The notes under the pieces: model-generated
Told to the model about the DNA's origin: nothing
Databases searched by the model: none
The model's input: only the letters and a program-made list of their open reading frames with translations
In this document: one piece after another, positions 7,299 to 15,329 of the stretch
Layout: every line of letters starts with the position of its first letter
Numbering within the stretch: the stretch's first letter is position 1
Source: Sphingomonadales bacterium
GTDB lineage: Bacteria > Pseudomonadota > Alphaproteobacteria > Sphingomonadales > Sphingomonadaceae
Length of the DNA: 64,000 bases
Reading direction: 5' to 3'
Assembly (NCBI GenBank): GCA_028871475.1
Contig: JAGWMZ010000018.1
Span: 1 to 64,000, forward strand
Position numbers and translations under genes: made by a program

Positions 7299-9596
7299 AT
7301 GTTGAAGAACATCGAACTTCTTGGTGCGTCCATGCTGACTGTGCTGATGGCCAGCCCCGCGTTGGCGCAAGACAAGGCCGAGGCCAAGGTGGAGGCTGAA
7401 GCCAAGGCTTCGCCGCCAACCAATGGCGATATCATCGTCACCGCCACCCGCTTCGAGACACTGGCTTCCAAGACGCCGATCGCGCTCACCGCCGTATCGG
7501 GCGAAGGACTGCGCACGGCGGGCATCACCAACCCCACGGCGCTGGGCGACCAGGTGCCCAGCGTGATGATCAACCGCAACAATGGTTTGCAAATCACCAT
7601 CCGCGGCGTGACCAGCGCCGACGGCACCGAAAAGGGTGACCCCAGCGCCGCCTTCATGGCTGACGGCGTGTACATCGCCCGCCAGCAGGCGCAGGAGGTC
7701 AGCTTCTTCGACATCAGCCGTGTGGAAGTGCTGCGCGGGCCGCAGGGCACCCTCTATGGTCGCAACACCACCGCGGGCGCGATCAATGTCATCACCAACC
7801 GGCCCGATCTGAGCAAGTTTTCAGGTTCGGTCGATACGTCCTACGGCAATTACAACAACACGCAGACCACCGCCGTGCTGAACACGCCGGTTAACGAGAA
7901 TCTGGGCCTGCGTTTCGCCGTCAATTACGATCATCGCGACAGTTTCCTGAAGGCGGGCCCGAACCTCAACGCCAATCTCAATCCCTATAAGGACAACATT
8001 TCGGCCCGCATGACCGCGCTGCTGAAGTTCGACCGGGGCGAGTTGCTGCTGCGCGGCGACTATTCGCATATGGGCGGGATCAGCACCAACACGCTCTCGA
8101 CCGGCAATTTCTATTCGACCTACACCACCAACACCGTCAACCCGGTCTATATCGCCAATGGCGTGAGCAACGACAAGCTGCTGACGCTGACGCCGACCAC
8201 GGCGGATGGCCTTTATCGGCTTGACCGCGCCGCCAATCTGCGCCGCGACAATGCGACCTATGGCATGATGGGCGAGTTCAAATATGACCTTGGCTTCGTC
8301 ACGCTGAACTATGTCGGCTCCTACCGCGAGTTCAAGCGGCATGAAGGCAATTACAGCTATTACGCGACCGGCTTTGCCCCCAACCAGTTCGATGGCTGGT
8401 ACTGGCAGAACAGCCAGGAACTGCGTCTATCGACCAACAGCGATGGCCCGCTGCGCGCGCAGGCCGGTGTCTATTACTTCAAGGAGCGTGGCTCGATCGC
8501 TCTGCAGATTTTCGACCGCGTGCTCAATGGCGCGCGCACCAATCCGGGTGATCCGGGCTATCTCTTCGCCTTCCCGCAAGGTTATGTGATGTCGAGCAGC
8601 GTGGCGGGTTTCGGTCAGGTCACCTATTCGCCCGCGCAGAACTTGCACATCACCGGCGGCATCCGCTACACCTCGGATGAAAAGGCCCGTTCCGGCTACA
8701 CCGTCACCTGCGCCTATGATCTGAGCTGCGCGGCGCCGGGCGACGTGAAAACGCCCAACATCGCCGATCGCCATTATCATAAGACCACCTGGAAGGTGGG
8801 TGTGGATTATGAGGTGACGCCATCGACCATGATCTATGGCACGATCTCGACCGGTTATAAGGCGGGCGGCTTCAACGATGGCTGTGAAGCGGGCACGGCT
8901 GCGGGCTGCACGCTGCCGGCCAGCACGCTTTACTACAAGCCCGAAACGCTGACGGCCTATGAAATCGGCACCAAGACAGCTTTGTTCGACCGGCGCCTGC
9001 GCCTGAATCTGTCCGCCTTCCACTACAATTACAACAATCTGCAGCTTACGCAGGTCGGGCCTTACTGCGCGGGCGGCACGCAGTGCACCCAGACCACCAA
9101 TGCCGCCTCGGCCAAGGTGGACGGGATTGAGGCGGAGGCGAATTTCGCCGCCACCCCGCATGACAAGATCGACTTCTCGCTGTCCTACCTCAATGCGCGT
9201 TACGGCACGTTCTATCCCAATGCCGCGACCTATCCCACGCTCAACTTCCAGGGGCTGAAGCTGGACCGCAGCCCCAGCATCACACTGATGGGCGGTGTGG
9301 CGCACACCTTCCCCATGGCCAATGGCGGCGAACTGATCGCGGGCGTGCGTTCGCGTTATTCGAGCAGCTATCGGATGATCGCCCTGACCATCTATGGCCA
9401 GTTCAACCAGCCCTCCTACACCCAGACCGAAGCGACGCTGACCTATAATGCGCCCGAAAAGCGCTATTATGTGCAGGGCTTCGTGAAGAATCTGGAGAAC
9501 AAGCTGCTGGTGACCGCCGTTGGCGGCGGGGCGAACGGTACTTTGCAGGTGTCCGATCCGCGCACCTATGGCGTCCGCGCGGGCCTGAAGTTCTGA
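7299..9596 (+). CDS. TonB-dependent outer-membrane receptor
   Basis: 765 residues. A signal peptide ends near the ASPALA-Q site at residues 19-25. It is followed by an acidic linker, the TonB box-like DIIVTATR, a plug domain with the conserved VEVLRGPQGTLYGRNTTAGAINVIT segment, and a long beta-barrel ending in the aromatic C-terminus GVRAGLKF. The ATG at 7299 has an AGGGGGAT ribosome site; an upstream GTG at 7275 is less likely. Expression is probably governed by the LacI-type sites in the 367-base leader. It would import a glycoside or oligosaccharide feeding the periplasmic GMC dehydrogenase. Confidence 0.93.
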   Translation: MLKNIELLGASMLTVLMASPALAQDKAEAKVEAEAKASPPTNGDIIVTATRFETLASKTPIALTAVSGEGLRTAGITNPTALGDQVPSVMINRNNGLQITIRGVTSADGTEKGDPSAAFMADGVYIARQQAQEVSFFDISRVEVLRGPQGTLYGRNTTAGAINVITNRPDLSKFSGSVDTSYGNYNNTQTTAVLNTPVNENLGLRFAVNYDHRDSFLKAGPNLNANLNPYKDNISARMTALLKFDRGELLLRGDYSHMGGISTNTLSTGNFYSTYTTNTVNPVYIANGVSNDKLLTLTPTTADGLYRLDRAANLRRDNATYGMMGEFKYDLGFVTLNYVGSYREFKRHEGNYSYYATGFAPNQFDGWYWQNSQELRLSTNSDGPLRAQAGVYYFKERGSIALQIFDRVLNGARTNPGDPGYLFAFPQGYVMSSSVAGFGQVTYSPAQNLHITGGIRYTSDEKARSGYTVTCAYDLSCAAPGDVKTPNIADRHYHKTTWKVGVDYEVTPSTMIYGTISTGYKAGGFNDGCEAGTAAGCTLPASTLYYKPETLTAYEIGTKTALFDRRLRLNLSAFHYNYNNLQLTQVGPYCAGGTQCTQTTNAASAKVDGIEAEANFAATPHDKIDFSLSYLNARYGTFYPNAATYPTLNFQGLKLDRSPSITLMGGVAHTFPMANGGELIAGVRSRYSSSYRMIALTIYGQFNQPSYTQTEATLTYNAPEKRYYVQGFVKNLENKLLVTAVGGGANGTLQVSDPRTYGVRAGLKF

Positions 9597-9625
9597 TCCT
9601 GCACCAAAATTGAGACCACACTGCC

Positions 9626-9659
9626 GGCGTCGCCTGAACGATGGCGACGCCTCTTTTTT
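9626..9659 (+). terminator. Rho-independent terminator after TonB receptor
   Basis: A perfect 9-base-pair stem, GGCGTCGCC pairing with GGCGACGCC, with an 8-base loop, followed by TCTTTTTT. It begins 29 bases after the receptor stop codon and faces the minus-strand hydrolase gene. Confidence 0.9.
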
Positions 9660-9756
9660 GGATGATCACAGTATCCGTTCGGCGATGAACCGCCTTGCCT
9701 GTGATCCGGCCCGCCGGCATCTTGCGCCAGTCACTGATCCCGGCCTTATCGACCTG

Positions 9757-10581
9757 TTACGCTTGCAGAAAGCCGACCTGCCGCAGCCAGGCCTCGCACA
9801 GTCGCGGCCAGAGTGACACTGGCTGGTCCGGCGTATCCAGCGCGAAGCCGTGCGGAGCATCGGCGAAGATATGCAGCTCGGATGATCCTCCCGCCGCCTG
9901 CCATGCCGCGCGCAGCCTGAGCGCATTGTCGATCGGCACAACCGGGTCGCTTTCCGAATAGACGATAAAGGCCGGCGGCGGCGAGGGCAGAAGCTGCGCG
10001 TCGGGCTGGAGACGGTCGTAAAAGGCCTGCTTTTCGGCGGGCGGCAGCGGTGGCTTGTCGGGGATGATCGTACGCCCCTTGGCATTGGTTGAAATCGGCG
10101 CATAGCCAAGGATGGCCAGATCGGGCCGCGCCGGCAGGGACTGCGGCCCCCAATCCTCAGGGTAGGCGGCGAACAGGCAGGCCGCCAGATGCCCGCCCGA
10201 TGACAGGCCCACGACGCCAAGGCCATCGGGCGCCAACGCGCTCGCCCGGATCATGCGTATCGCCTCGATCGCATCATCGAGTGGTGCCGCGACACCATGG
10301 GCGGCGTCAGGAAAGCGATGCAACAGCACGAAGGCATGAAAGCCAAGCCCCGTCAGCCACTGCGCGACCTGAACACCCTCACGCCCGGCCATGAGCGCGA
10401 CATAGCCCCCGCCGCCCAGCACCAGCATCGCGCGCCCATTGGACCTGGCCGGGCGATAGCCGAGCAGCACCGGCTGCTCGACAGCGGTGACGACGGCCGC
10501 CTCGGGCGCGCCGGACGGATCCGCAAACCTCACCGCCGGCATTTTGCCCTGCAACGGCCAGACCAAGTCCGCATTCAGCAT
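9757..10581 (-). CDS. Alpha/beta hydrolase (esterase, acetyl-xylan-esterase-like)
   Basis: 274 residues. The oxyanion-hole segment LVLGGGGYVALMAGREG and the nucleophile elbow GLSSGGHLA (family GxSxGGH) identify a serine hydrolase of the BD-FAE/acetyl-xylan-esterase-like group. The acid (YSESDPVVPI) and the histidine (DAPHGFAL) are present near the C-terminus. I prefer the ATG at 10579-10581, 12 bases inside the longest frame, because GAGG lies six bases upstream. No signal peptide is evident. It stands alone between the receptor terminator and the kinase gene. A role in deacetylating imported sugars is plausible but unproven. Confidence 0.8.
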   Translation of the reverse strand: MLNADLVWPLQGKMPAVRFADPSGAPEAAVVTAVEQPVLLGYRPARSNGRAMLVLGGGGYVALMAGREGVQVAQWLTGLGFHAFVLLHRFPDAAHGVAAPLDDAIEAIRMIRASALAPDGLGVVGLSSGGHLAACLFAAYPEDWGPQSLPARPDLAILGYAPISTNAKGRTIIPDKPPLPPAEKQAFYDRLQPDAQLLPSPPPAFIVYSESDPVVPIDNALRLRAAWQAAGGSSELHIFADAPHGFALDTPDQPVSLWPRLCEAWLRQVGFLQA

Positions 10582-10691
10582 GTTCGACCTCATCGTGGCG
10601 TGGCGAGATTAGGTCGAGAAGGGCTTCGCGCAAAGGGCTGTTTTGCGGTGGCTTGCGCCAGCGCCTGCATTCAGCTCAGCCGAGCAGGAGG

Positions 10692-11972
10692 TTACAGCGC
10701 GGCCTCTTCCCAGCGCGCAGGCAGGGTGATGCAGACATGCAGCCCGCTGGGCCGCCGGTTTGTCAGGACAATCGTTCCTTCATGGACGACCACCGCGCGT
10801 CTGGCGATGGCCAGCCCCAGCCCGAAGCCGCCCGTCTCGCCTTCGCCGCGATGAAAGGGCTCGAACAGGCGCGATAGCTGCTCGGCCGGCACGCCCGGCC
10901 CTTCATCCTCGATCTCAACGACGATCCGGTCGGTTTCCTCGGACAGGGTCACATGGATCGTGCCGTCGCGCGGTGAGAAGCGCAGCGCATTGCGCAACAC
11001 ATTTTCAAAAGCGCGGCGCAGCAATTCGGCATCGCCCGCGACATCGGCATGGAAGCCCTCAGGCATGCTGGCATGGCAGGTGAGCACGATCTGCAGATTC
11101 TTCGCTTCACTTTCAAAGCGGATGTCGGCCAGAAGATCCTCGATCAGGGCGCGCAGATGCACAAAATGATCGGGACGCGCGCCGGCGCTTTCCAGCCGTG
11201 ACAGGGTGAGCAGGCTGCCTGCCATGGTGTCCAGCCGCCGCGCTTCCTGCTCGATGCGGTCAAGGGCGATCATGGCGCCATCAGGCTTTTGCCGGGCAAG
11301 GGCAATGGCCAGTTGCAGCCGGGCAAGAGGAGATCGCAATTCATGCGACATGTCATCGATGAGCTGGCTGCGCGAGAGGACAAGCTGCTCGACCTTTTCA
11401 GCCATGCCGTCGAAATCGCGGGCAAGATCGGCGATCTCGTCACGGCGGCGCCCCATCCGTGCGGCGAGGCGCACACCCAGATCGCCGCGCGCAAAGCGTT
11501 CCAGCCCCTCGCGCAGGGCCCGGATCGGCAGCGAGAGATAAAGGCCCAGAATGGCCGCGAAGACCAGCCCCGACAGGATGCCGCTGATGTAGAAGATCAG
11601 CGGCGGCGTGATGCCGCCCTTGTCGAATTTGCGCGGCAGACGGTAAAAGATGCGCCAGCGGTGGCCATCGGGCGCGGTGGCCAGCGCGGTGGTCGCGCGC
11701 GTGCCGGAGGGAGGCGCCGCGCCCTCGGCGGTCACGACCAGCGTGGGGTTGGTGCCGCCGGTCAGCGTTACGGGGATCGCCCCTGGCCCCTGATGCGCAA
11801 TGATGGCGGCGGCCATCTGTTCCAGACGCGGGGCCGCATAGCGTTCGAGATCATCGGCCCAATAGGGATGGTTGCGCTCGATAACGATGAACAGCGTCCA
11901 CAACACGCCCAATTGCCCGAAAAAGACGCAGCAAAAAGCGGTAAAGATCTTCCAGAAGAGCCGCCCCTTCAT
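10692..11972 (-). CDS. CpxA-like sensor histidine kinase
   Basis: 426 residues. There is a membrane segment at about 8-30, a periplasmic loop at about 31-122, a second membrane segment at about 123-147, then HAMP. The phosphoacceptor His210 lies in DDMSHELRSPLARLQ, and the ATP-binding N, G1 and G2 boxes follow (ENVLRNALRFSP, EDEGPGVP, GFGLGLAIARR). The N-terminus and H-box resemble CpxA. Its ATG overlaps the response regulator stop by four bases (ATGA), so the two are translationally coupled. It likely senses envelope stress or pump substrates, given the divergent efflux operon. Confidence 0.92.
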   Translation of the reverse strand: MKGRLFWKIFTAFCCVFFGQLGVLWTLFIVIERNHPYWADDLERYAAPRLEQMAAAIIAHQGPGAIPVTLTGGTNPTLVVTAEGAAPPSGTRATTALATAPDGHRWRIFYRLPRKFDKGGITPPLIFYISGILSGLVFAAILGLYLSLPIRALREGLERFARGDLGVRLAARMGRRRDEIADLARDFDGMAEKVEQLVLSRSQLIDDMSHELRSPLARLQLAIALARQKPDGAMIALDRIEQEARRLDTMAGSLLTLSRLESAGARPDHFVHLRALIEDLLADIRFESEAKNLQIVLTCHASMPEGFHADVAGDAELLRRAFENVLRNALRFSPRDGTIHVTLSEETDRIVVEIEDEGPGVPAEQLSRLFEPFHRGEGETGGFGLGLAIARRAVVVHEGTIVLTNRRPSGLHVCITLPARWEEAAL

Positions 11973-12664
11973 GGCGCCACCTCCAGCCGCCAGCCGATGC
12001 CCCGCACGGTGGCAATGTGAAGGCGTTCACCGCTGGCCCGCTCCAGCTTTTGCCGCAGGTTCGAGATATGGACGTCAATCGAACGGTCATAGCTTTCCCG
12101 CCGCCGCCCCAGCAGACGCAGCGACAGCTCGTCCTTGGTCGACACCCGTTCGCCGCCGCGCAGCAAAATTTCCAGCAGGTTGAACTCGGTCACGGTCAGC
12201 TCCAGCGCCATGCCCCCCCATCCGGCCCAGCGCCGCGCCGCATCCAGCGCCAAAGCCCCCAGCCGCAGGTGGTCGCCGCTGGACGCCCGCCGCGCCGGGC
12301 GGCGCAACACGGCGCGCAGCCGCGCCACCAGTTCGGGCGGGAAATAGGGTTTTGCGACATAATCATCCGCGCCCAGCTCCAGGCCGATGACGCGCTCGGT
12401 GTCATTGCTCTTGGCGGTCAGCATGATGATCGGCACGTCGCTGATGCCCCGGATGGTGCGCAGCAGGTCGATGCCATTGCCGCCCGGCAACATCACATCC
12501 AGGATCACCGCATCATACTGGCCCGACAGCGCCGCCTCGCGCCCTTCGGGAAGGGTGTGCACCGCGCGGCAGGCAAAGCCTTCCCCATCCAGATATTCGG
12601 CGAGCATCTGGGTGAGGGTAGCATCGTCATCGACCAGCAGAATGTTGAGGGCAGGCGTGTCCAT
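11969..12664 (-). CDS. OmpR/CpxR-family response regulator
   Basis: 231 residues. The receiver domain carries the acidic cluster VDDD at 11-14, the phosphoacceptor Asp56 (VILDVMLPG), Thr83 and Lys105 (YVAKPY). A winged-helix DNA-binding domain follows at about 130-228 (ELTVTEFNLLEILLRGGERV, then RSIDVHISNLRQKLE). It is the first gene of the regulator pair and divergent from the efflux operon. The tandem TTACAC box at 12707-12723 is the likely binding site for controlling both directions. Confidence 0.94.
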   Translation of the reverse strand: MDTPALNILLVDDDATLTQMLAEYLDGEGFACRAVHTLPEGREAALSGQYDAVILDVMLPGGNGIDLLRTIRGISDVPIIMLTAKSNDTERVIGLELGADDYVAKPYFPPELVARLRAVLRRPARRASSGDHLRLGALALDAARRWAGWGGMALELTVTEFNLLEILLRGGERVSTKDELSLRLLGRRRESYDRSIDVHISNLRQKLERASGERLHIATVRGIGWRLEVAP

Positions 12665-12706
12665 GGCCTCTTTGTGGCGCTTTGTCGGGGCGCTGTCCCG
12701 TCCGAT

Positions 12707-12723
12707 TTACACAAACCTTACAC
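12707..12723. promoter_or_regulatory. Tandem CpxR-like box between regulator and efflux operon
   Basis: TTACAC-AAACC-TTACAC is a direct repeat with 11-base period. On the other strand it reads GTGTAA-GGTTT-GTGTAA, matching the CpxR-type pattern of two GTAAA-like half-sites about one helical turn apart. It lies in the 115-base divergent region between the response regulator and the outer-membrane factor gene. Confidence 0.6.
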
Positions 12724-12779
12724 TTCATTTGCAAAGTCCTGACCCGCAAGCGGCGATCGGGCTGGCATAAGTGGCCATC

Positions 12780-14237
12780 ATGCGACGCCATTCCCTTTTC
12801 CTGACGCTGCCTGCCCTGCTGCTGCTGGCCGGTTGCGGGGCGACTTCAGTGTCCCGGCCCGATCTGCGCCTGCCCGAGCGTTTCACCGCCGACACGCGTG
12901 GACAGGATGTCCACGCCGCTCCGGCGCAGACGCTGGACCGCTGGTGGCTGCTGTTTTCCGATGCGCAACTGACCGCGCTGGAGGATCAGGCGCTGGCCCA
13001 TGCCCCCGATGCCCGCTCGGCTCTGGCTATGCTGGACGAGGCGCGAGCCACGCGGTCCAAGGCCTTGCTGGCCTATGACGTGCAGGGCAATGCCTCGGGC
13101 TCGATCACGCGCGGGCAGACCACGATCAGCGGCATGGGCGCGGCCGGGGCCTTTTTTATGTCGCCCATTGGTGCGACCACCACCTCGGCGGGCAGTTTTT
13201 CCCCCTCCTGGGAGCTGGATCTGTTCGGACGGCGCGGTGCGGCGCGTCAGGCCGCCGATGCCGATCTGGTGACGGCCACCTTCACCTATCATGCCGCGCT
13301 GCAAAGCCTGACGGCGCAGGTGGCGACCAATCTTTTCGAGGCACGCGGCCTGTCGCTGCAACTGGTCGAGGCGCGCGATTCCCTGCGCGTGGCAGCCGAA
13401 CTGGCCGATATTGGCGTTCGCAAGGCCCATGCGGGGATCGGCGCCGATGTCGATGCCGACAGTCTCATTGCCGACCGCGCCACCGCGCAGGCCAATGTGG
13501 TGCAGCTGGAGGCGCAACTGGCCGTCTCGCGCCAGACCCTACTGGTGTTGCTGGGCCGGGCCGGTGATGCCGCTGACAGCCTGCCGGTCGATGGGGCGCT
13601 GGGCCCGCCGCCTGCTGTGCCGGCCACCACGCCGGCCACCTTGCTGGTGCGCCGCCCCGATGTGGTGCAGGCAGAGGCGCGGTTGCGGTCCGCCATGGGC
13701 AGCTTGCACCTCGATTCGCTGGCCCTGCTGCCCAAATTCAGCCTGCAACCCACCGCCAGCATCAGCGCGATTGCCGGTCCCGCCGGTTACACCACATCAT
13801 TGTGGTCGCTGGCGGCGGGCGTGGCGATGCCGGTGTTTGATCGCGCCCGCCTGCTGGGCGAGGTGCGCGCCCAGCGTGCCCGCGCCGAGCAGGCGGCGAT
13901 CGCTTACGAAAAAGCGGTGCAGACCGGCTATGGCGAGGCGCAGAACCAGCTGGCCACCTATGCCGCCGACCGCACGCGCCTCTCCCTGCTGGTCGAGGCC
14001 GAGGCGCGGGCCCGCCATGCCTTTGACGGCCAGAATGCCGGTTATCGCGCCGGTGTCGTTGATCTCACCGCCCTGCTGACGGCCGAGCGGAGCTGGCGCA
14101 GCAGCCGTAGCGCGCTGTCGAGCCTGCGCGCGACCACGCTGAGCGATGCGGTCAATGTTTTCCGCGCCCTTGGCGGAGGCTGGACTCCGCTCGATCCCAC
14201 CCATCCCGTGACATCTTTCCCGGACCACAGACCATGA
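12780..14237 (+). CDS. Efflux RND system outer-membrane lipoprotein, NodT family
   Basis: 485 residues. MRRHSLFLTLPALLLLAGCG is a lipoprotein signal with lipobox LLAGC. The mature part carries the two OEP (TolC-like) repeats, including RRPDVVQAEARLRSAMG and GYRAGVVDLTALLTAERSW, typical of NodT/OprM factors. A GTG at 12771 is an alternative start three codons upstream; no strong ribosome site decides between them. Its stop overlaps the next start (ATGA), so it is coupled to the adaptor gene. It forms the outer-membrane channel of a tripartite pump. Confidence 0.92.
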   Translation: MRRHSLFLTLPALLLLAGCGATSVSRPDLRLPERFTADTRGQDVHAAPAQTLDRWWLLFSDAQLTALEDQALAHAPDARSALAMLDEARATRSKALLAYDVQGNASGSITRGQTTISGMGAAGAFFMSPIGATTTSAGSFSPSWELDLFGRRGAARQAADADLVTATFTYHAALQSLTAQVATNLFEARGLSLQLVEARDSLRVAAELADIGVRKAHAGIGADVDADSLIADRATAQANVVQLEAQLAVSRQTLLVLLGRAGDAADSLPVDGALGPPPAVPATTPATLLVRRPDVVQAEARLRSAMGSLHLDSLALLPKFSLQPTASISAIAGPAGYTTSLWSLAAGVAMPVFDRARLLGEVRAQRARAEQAAIAYEKAVQTGYGEAQNQLATYAADRTRLSLLVEAEARARHAFDGQNAGYRAGVVDLTALLTAERSWRSSRSALSSLRATTLSDAVNVFRALGGGWTPLDPTHPVTSFPDHRP

Positions 14238-15325
14238 CCGCCCGTTCGCCTGTTCTTGCCACCTTGCTGGCATCCCTTCTGGCGGTGTCCGCCTGCCACA
14301 AGGCCGAAGCGCCGCCACCGGGCGCCGATACACCGCGCGCCGTGCCCTTTGCCACGGTCGTGCGCCAGCCGCTGGGCACCGGCATCGACGTGTCGGGCCG
14401 GCTTGTGGCGCGCGAGGAAGCCGCAGTGTCGAGCCAGCTTTCAGGCTATCTGGTGGCCCGCGTGTTGGTCGATCAGGATGCGCTGGTGCGCGCCGGGCAG
14501 CCGCTGGCCTATCTCGATGAAACGCTGCTGCGCTCGGACATCATGCAGAACCGCGCGGCCCTTGCCCAGTCGCGCGTCGCGGCCGACAAGGCCAATCAGG
14601 AAGCCGCGCGCGTCTCGGCGCTCGACCATACCGGCGTCTTGTCCGACGAAGCCATCGCCCAGCGCCGTTTGGCTGCCCGCACCGCGCAGGCGCAGGTCGA
14701 TCAGGCGCAGGCGCAATTGTCCGCCCAGCTCGTCCGGCAGGGTCTGATGGTGGTGCGCGCGCCAGTTTCGGGGCGCATCCTGACGCGTTCGGTGCGGCCC
14801 GGTGACGTCGCCTCGCCCTCGACGGTGATGTTCACGCTGGCGCGCGATGACCGCAGCGAGCTGGACGCGGAAATTCCCGAGGAGTTGTTGGGCGCGGTGC
14901 ATCAGGGCGATCATGCCCGGGTACGCCTCGCCTCCGGTCGCTGGGTGGATGGCACGGTGCGTCTGGTCGCCGCGCAGGTCGATGCCCAGACGCGCCTTGG
15001 CCGCGCGCGCATCCTGCTGCCGGTGGATCGTGAGATCCGCCCGGGCGGTTATGCCCGCGCAGAACTGGCCGGGCCCCCGGTGCCGGTGCTGGCCGTCCCC
15101 GAGGCCGCCGTTTCCTATGACGGCAATGGCGCCTCGGTCACCGTGATCGGGGCGGGCGACACGGTGCGCCGCATGGCGGTCAAGACCGGGCGGCGTGGCG
15201 GCGGGATGATCGAACTGACGCAGGGCCCGCCCGCGGGTGCGCGGGTGCTGACCGGATCGCAGGACTTCGTTCTGGATGGCGAAAAGGTTCAGCCCGTGGC
15301 TGCCAAAGCGCAAGGGGGGCGCTGA
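14234..15325 (+). CDS. Efflux RND periplasmic adaptor (membrane fusion protein), lipoprotein
   Basis: 363 residues. The lipobox AVSAC near residue 21 predicts an inner-membrane-anchored lipoprotein. The biotinyl-lipoyl-like halves (VSSQLSGYLVARVLVDQDALVRAGQPLAYLD and VVRAPVSGRILTRSVRPGDVAS) flank a coiled-coil hairpin rich in Ala/Gln (about 100-165). Beta-barrel and membrane-proximal domains follow. It overlaps the outer-membrane factor by four bases and precedes the RND gene by four bases, forming a tight three-gene operon. Confidence 0.93.
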   Translation: MTARSPVLATLLASLLAVSACHKAEAPPPGADTPRAVPFATVVRQPLGTGIDVSGRLVAREEAAVSSQLSGYLVARVLVDQDALVRAGQPLAYLDETLLRSDIMQNRAALAQSRVAADKANQEAARVSALDHTGVLSDEAIAQRRLAARTAQAQVDQAQAQLSAQLVRQGLMVVRAPVSGRILTRSVRPGDVASPSTVMFTLARDDRSELDAEIPEELLGAVHQGDHARVRLASGRWVDGTVRLVAAQVDAQTRLGRARILLPVDREIRPGGYARAELAGPPVPVLAVPEAAVSYDGNGASVTVIGAGDTVRRMAVKTGRRGGGMIELTQGPPAGARVLTGSQDFVLDGEKVQPVAAKAQGGR

Positions 15326-15329
15326 TCCC

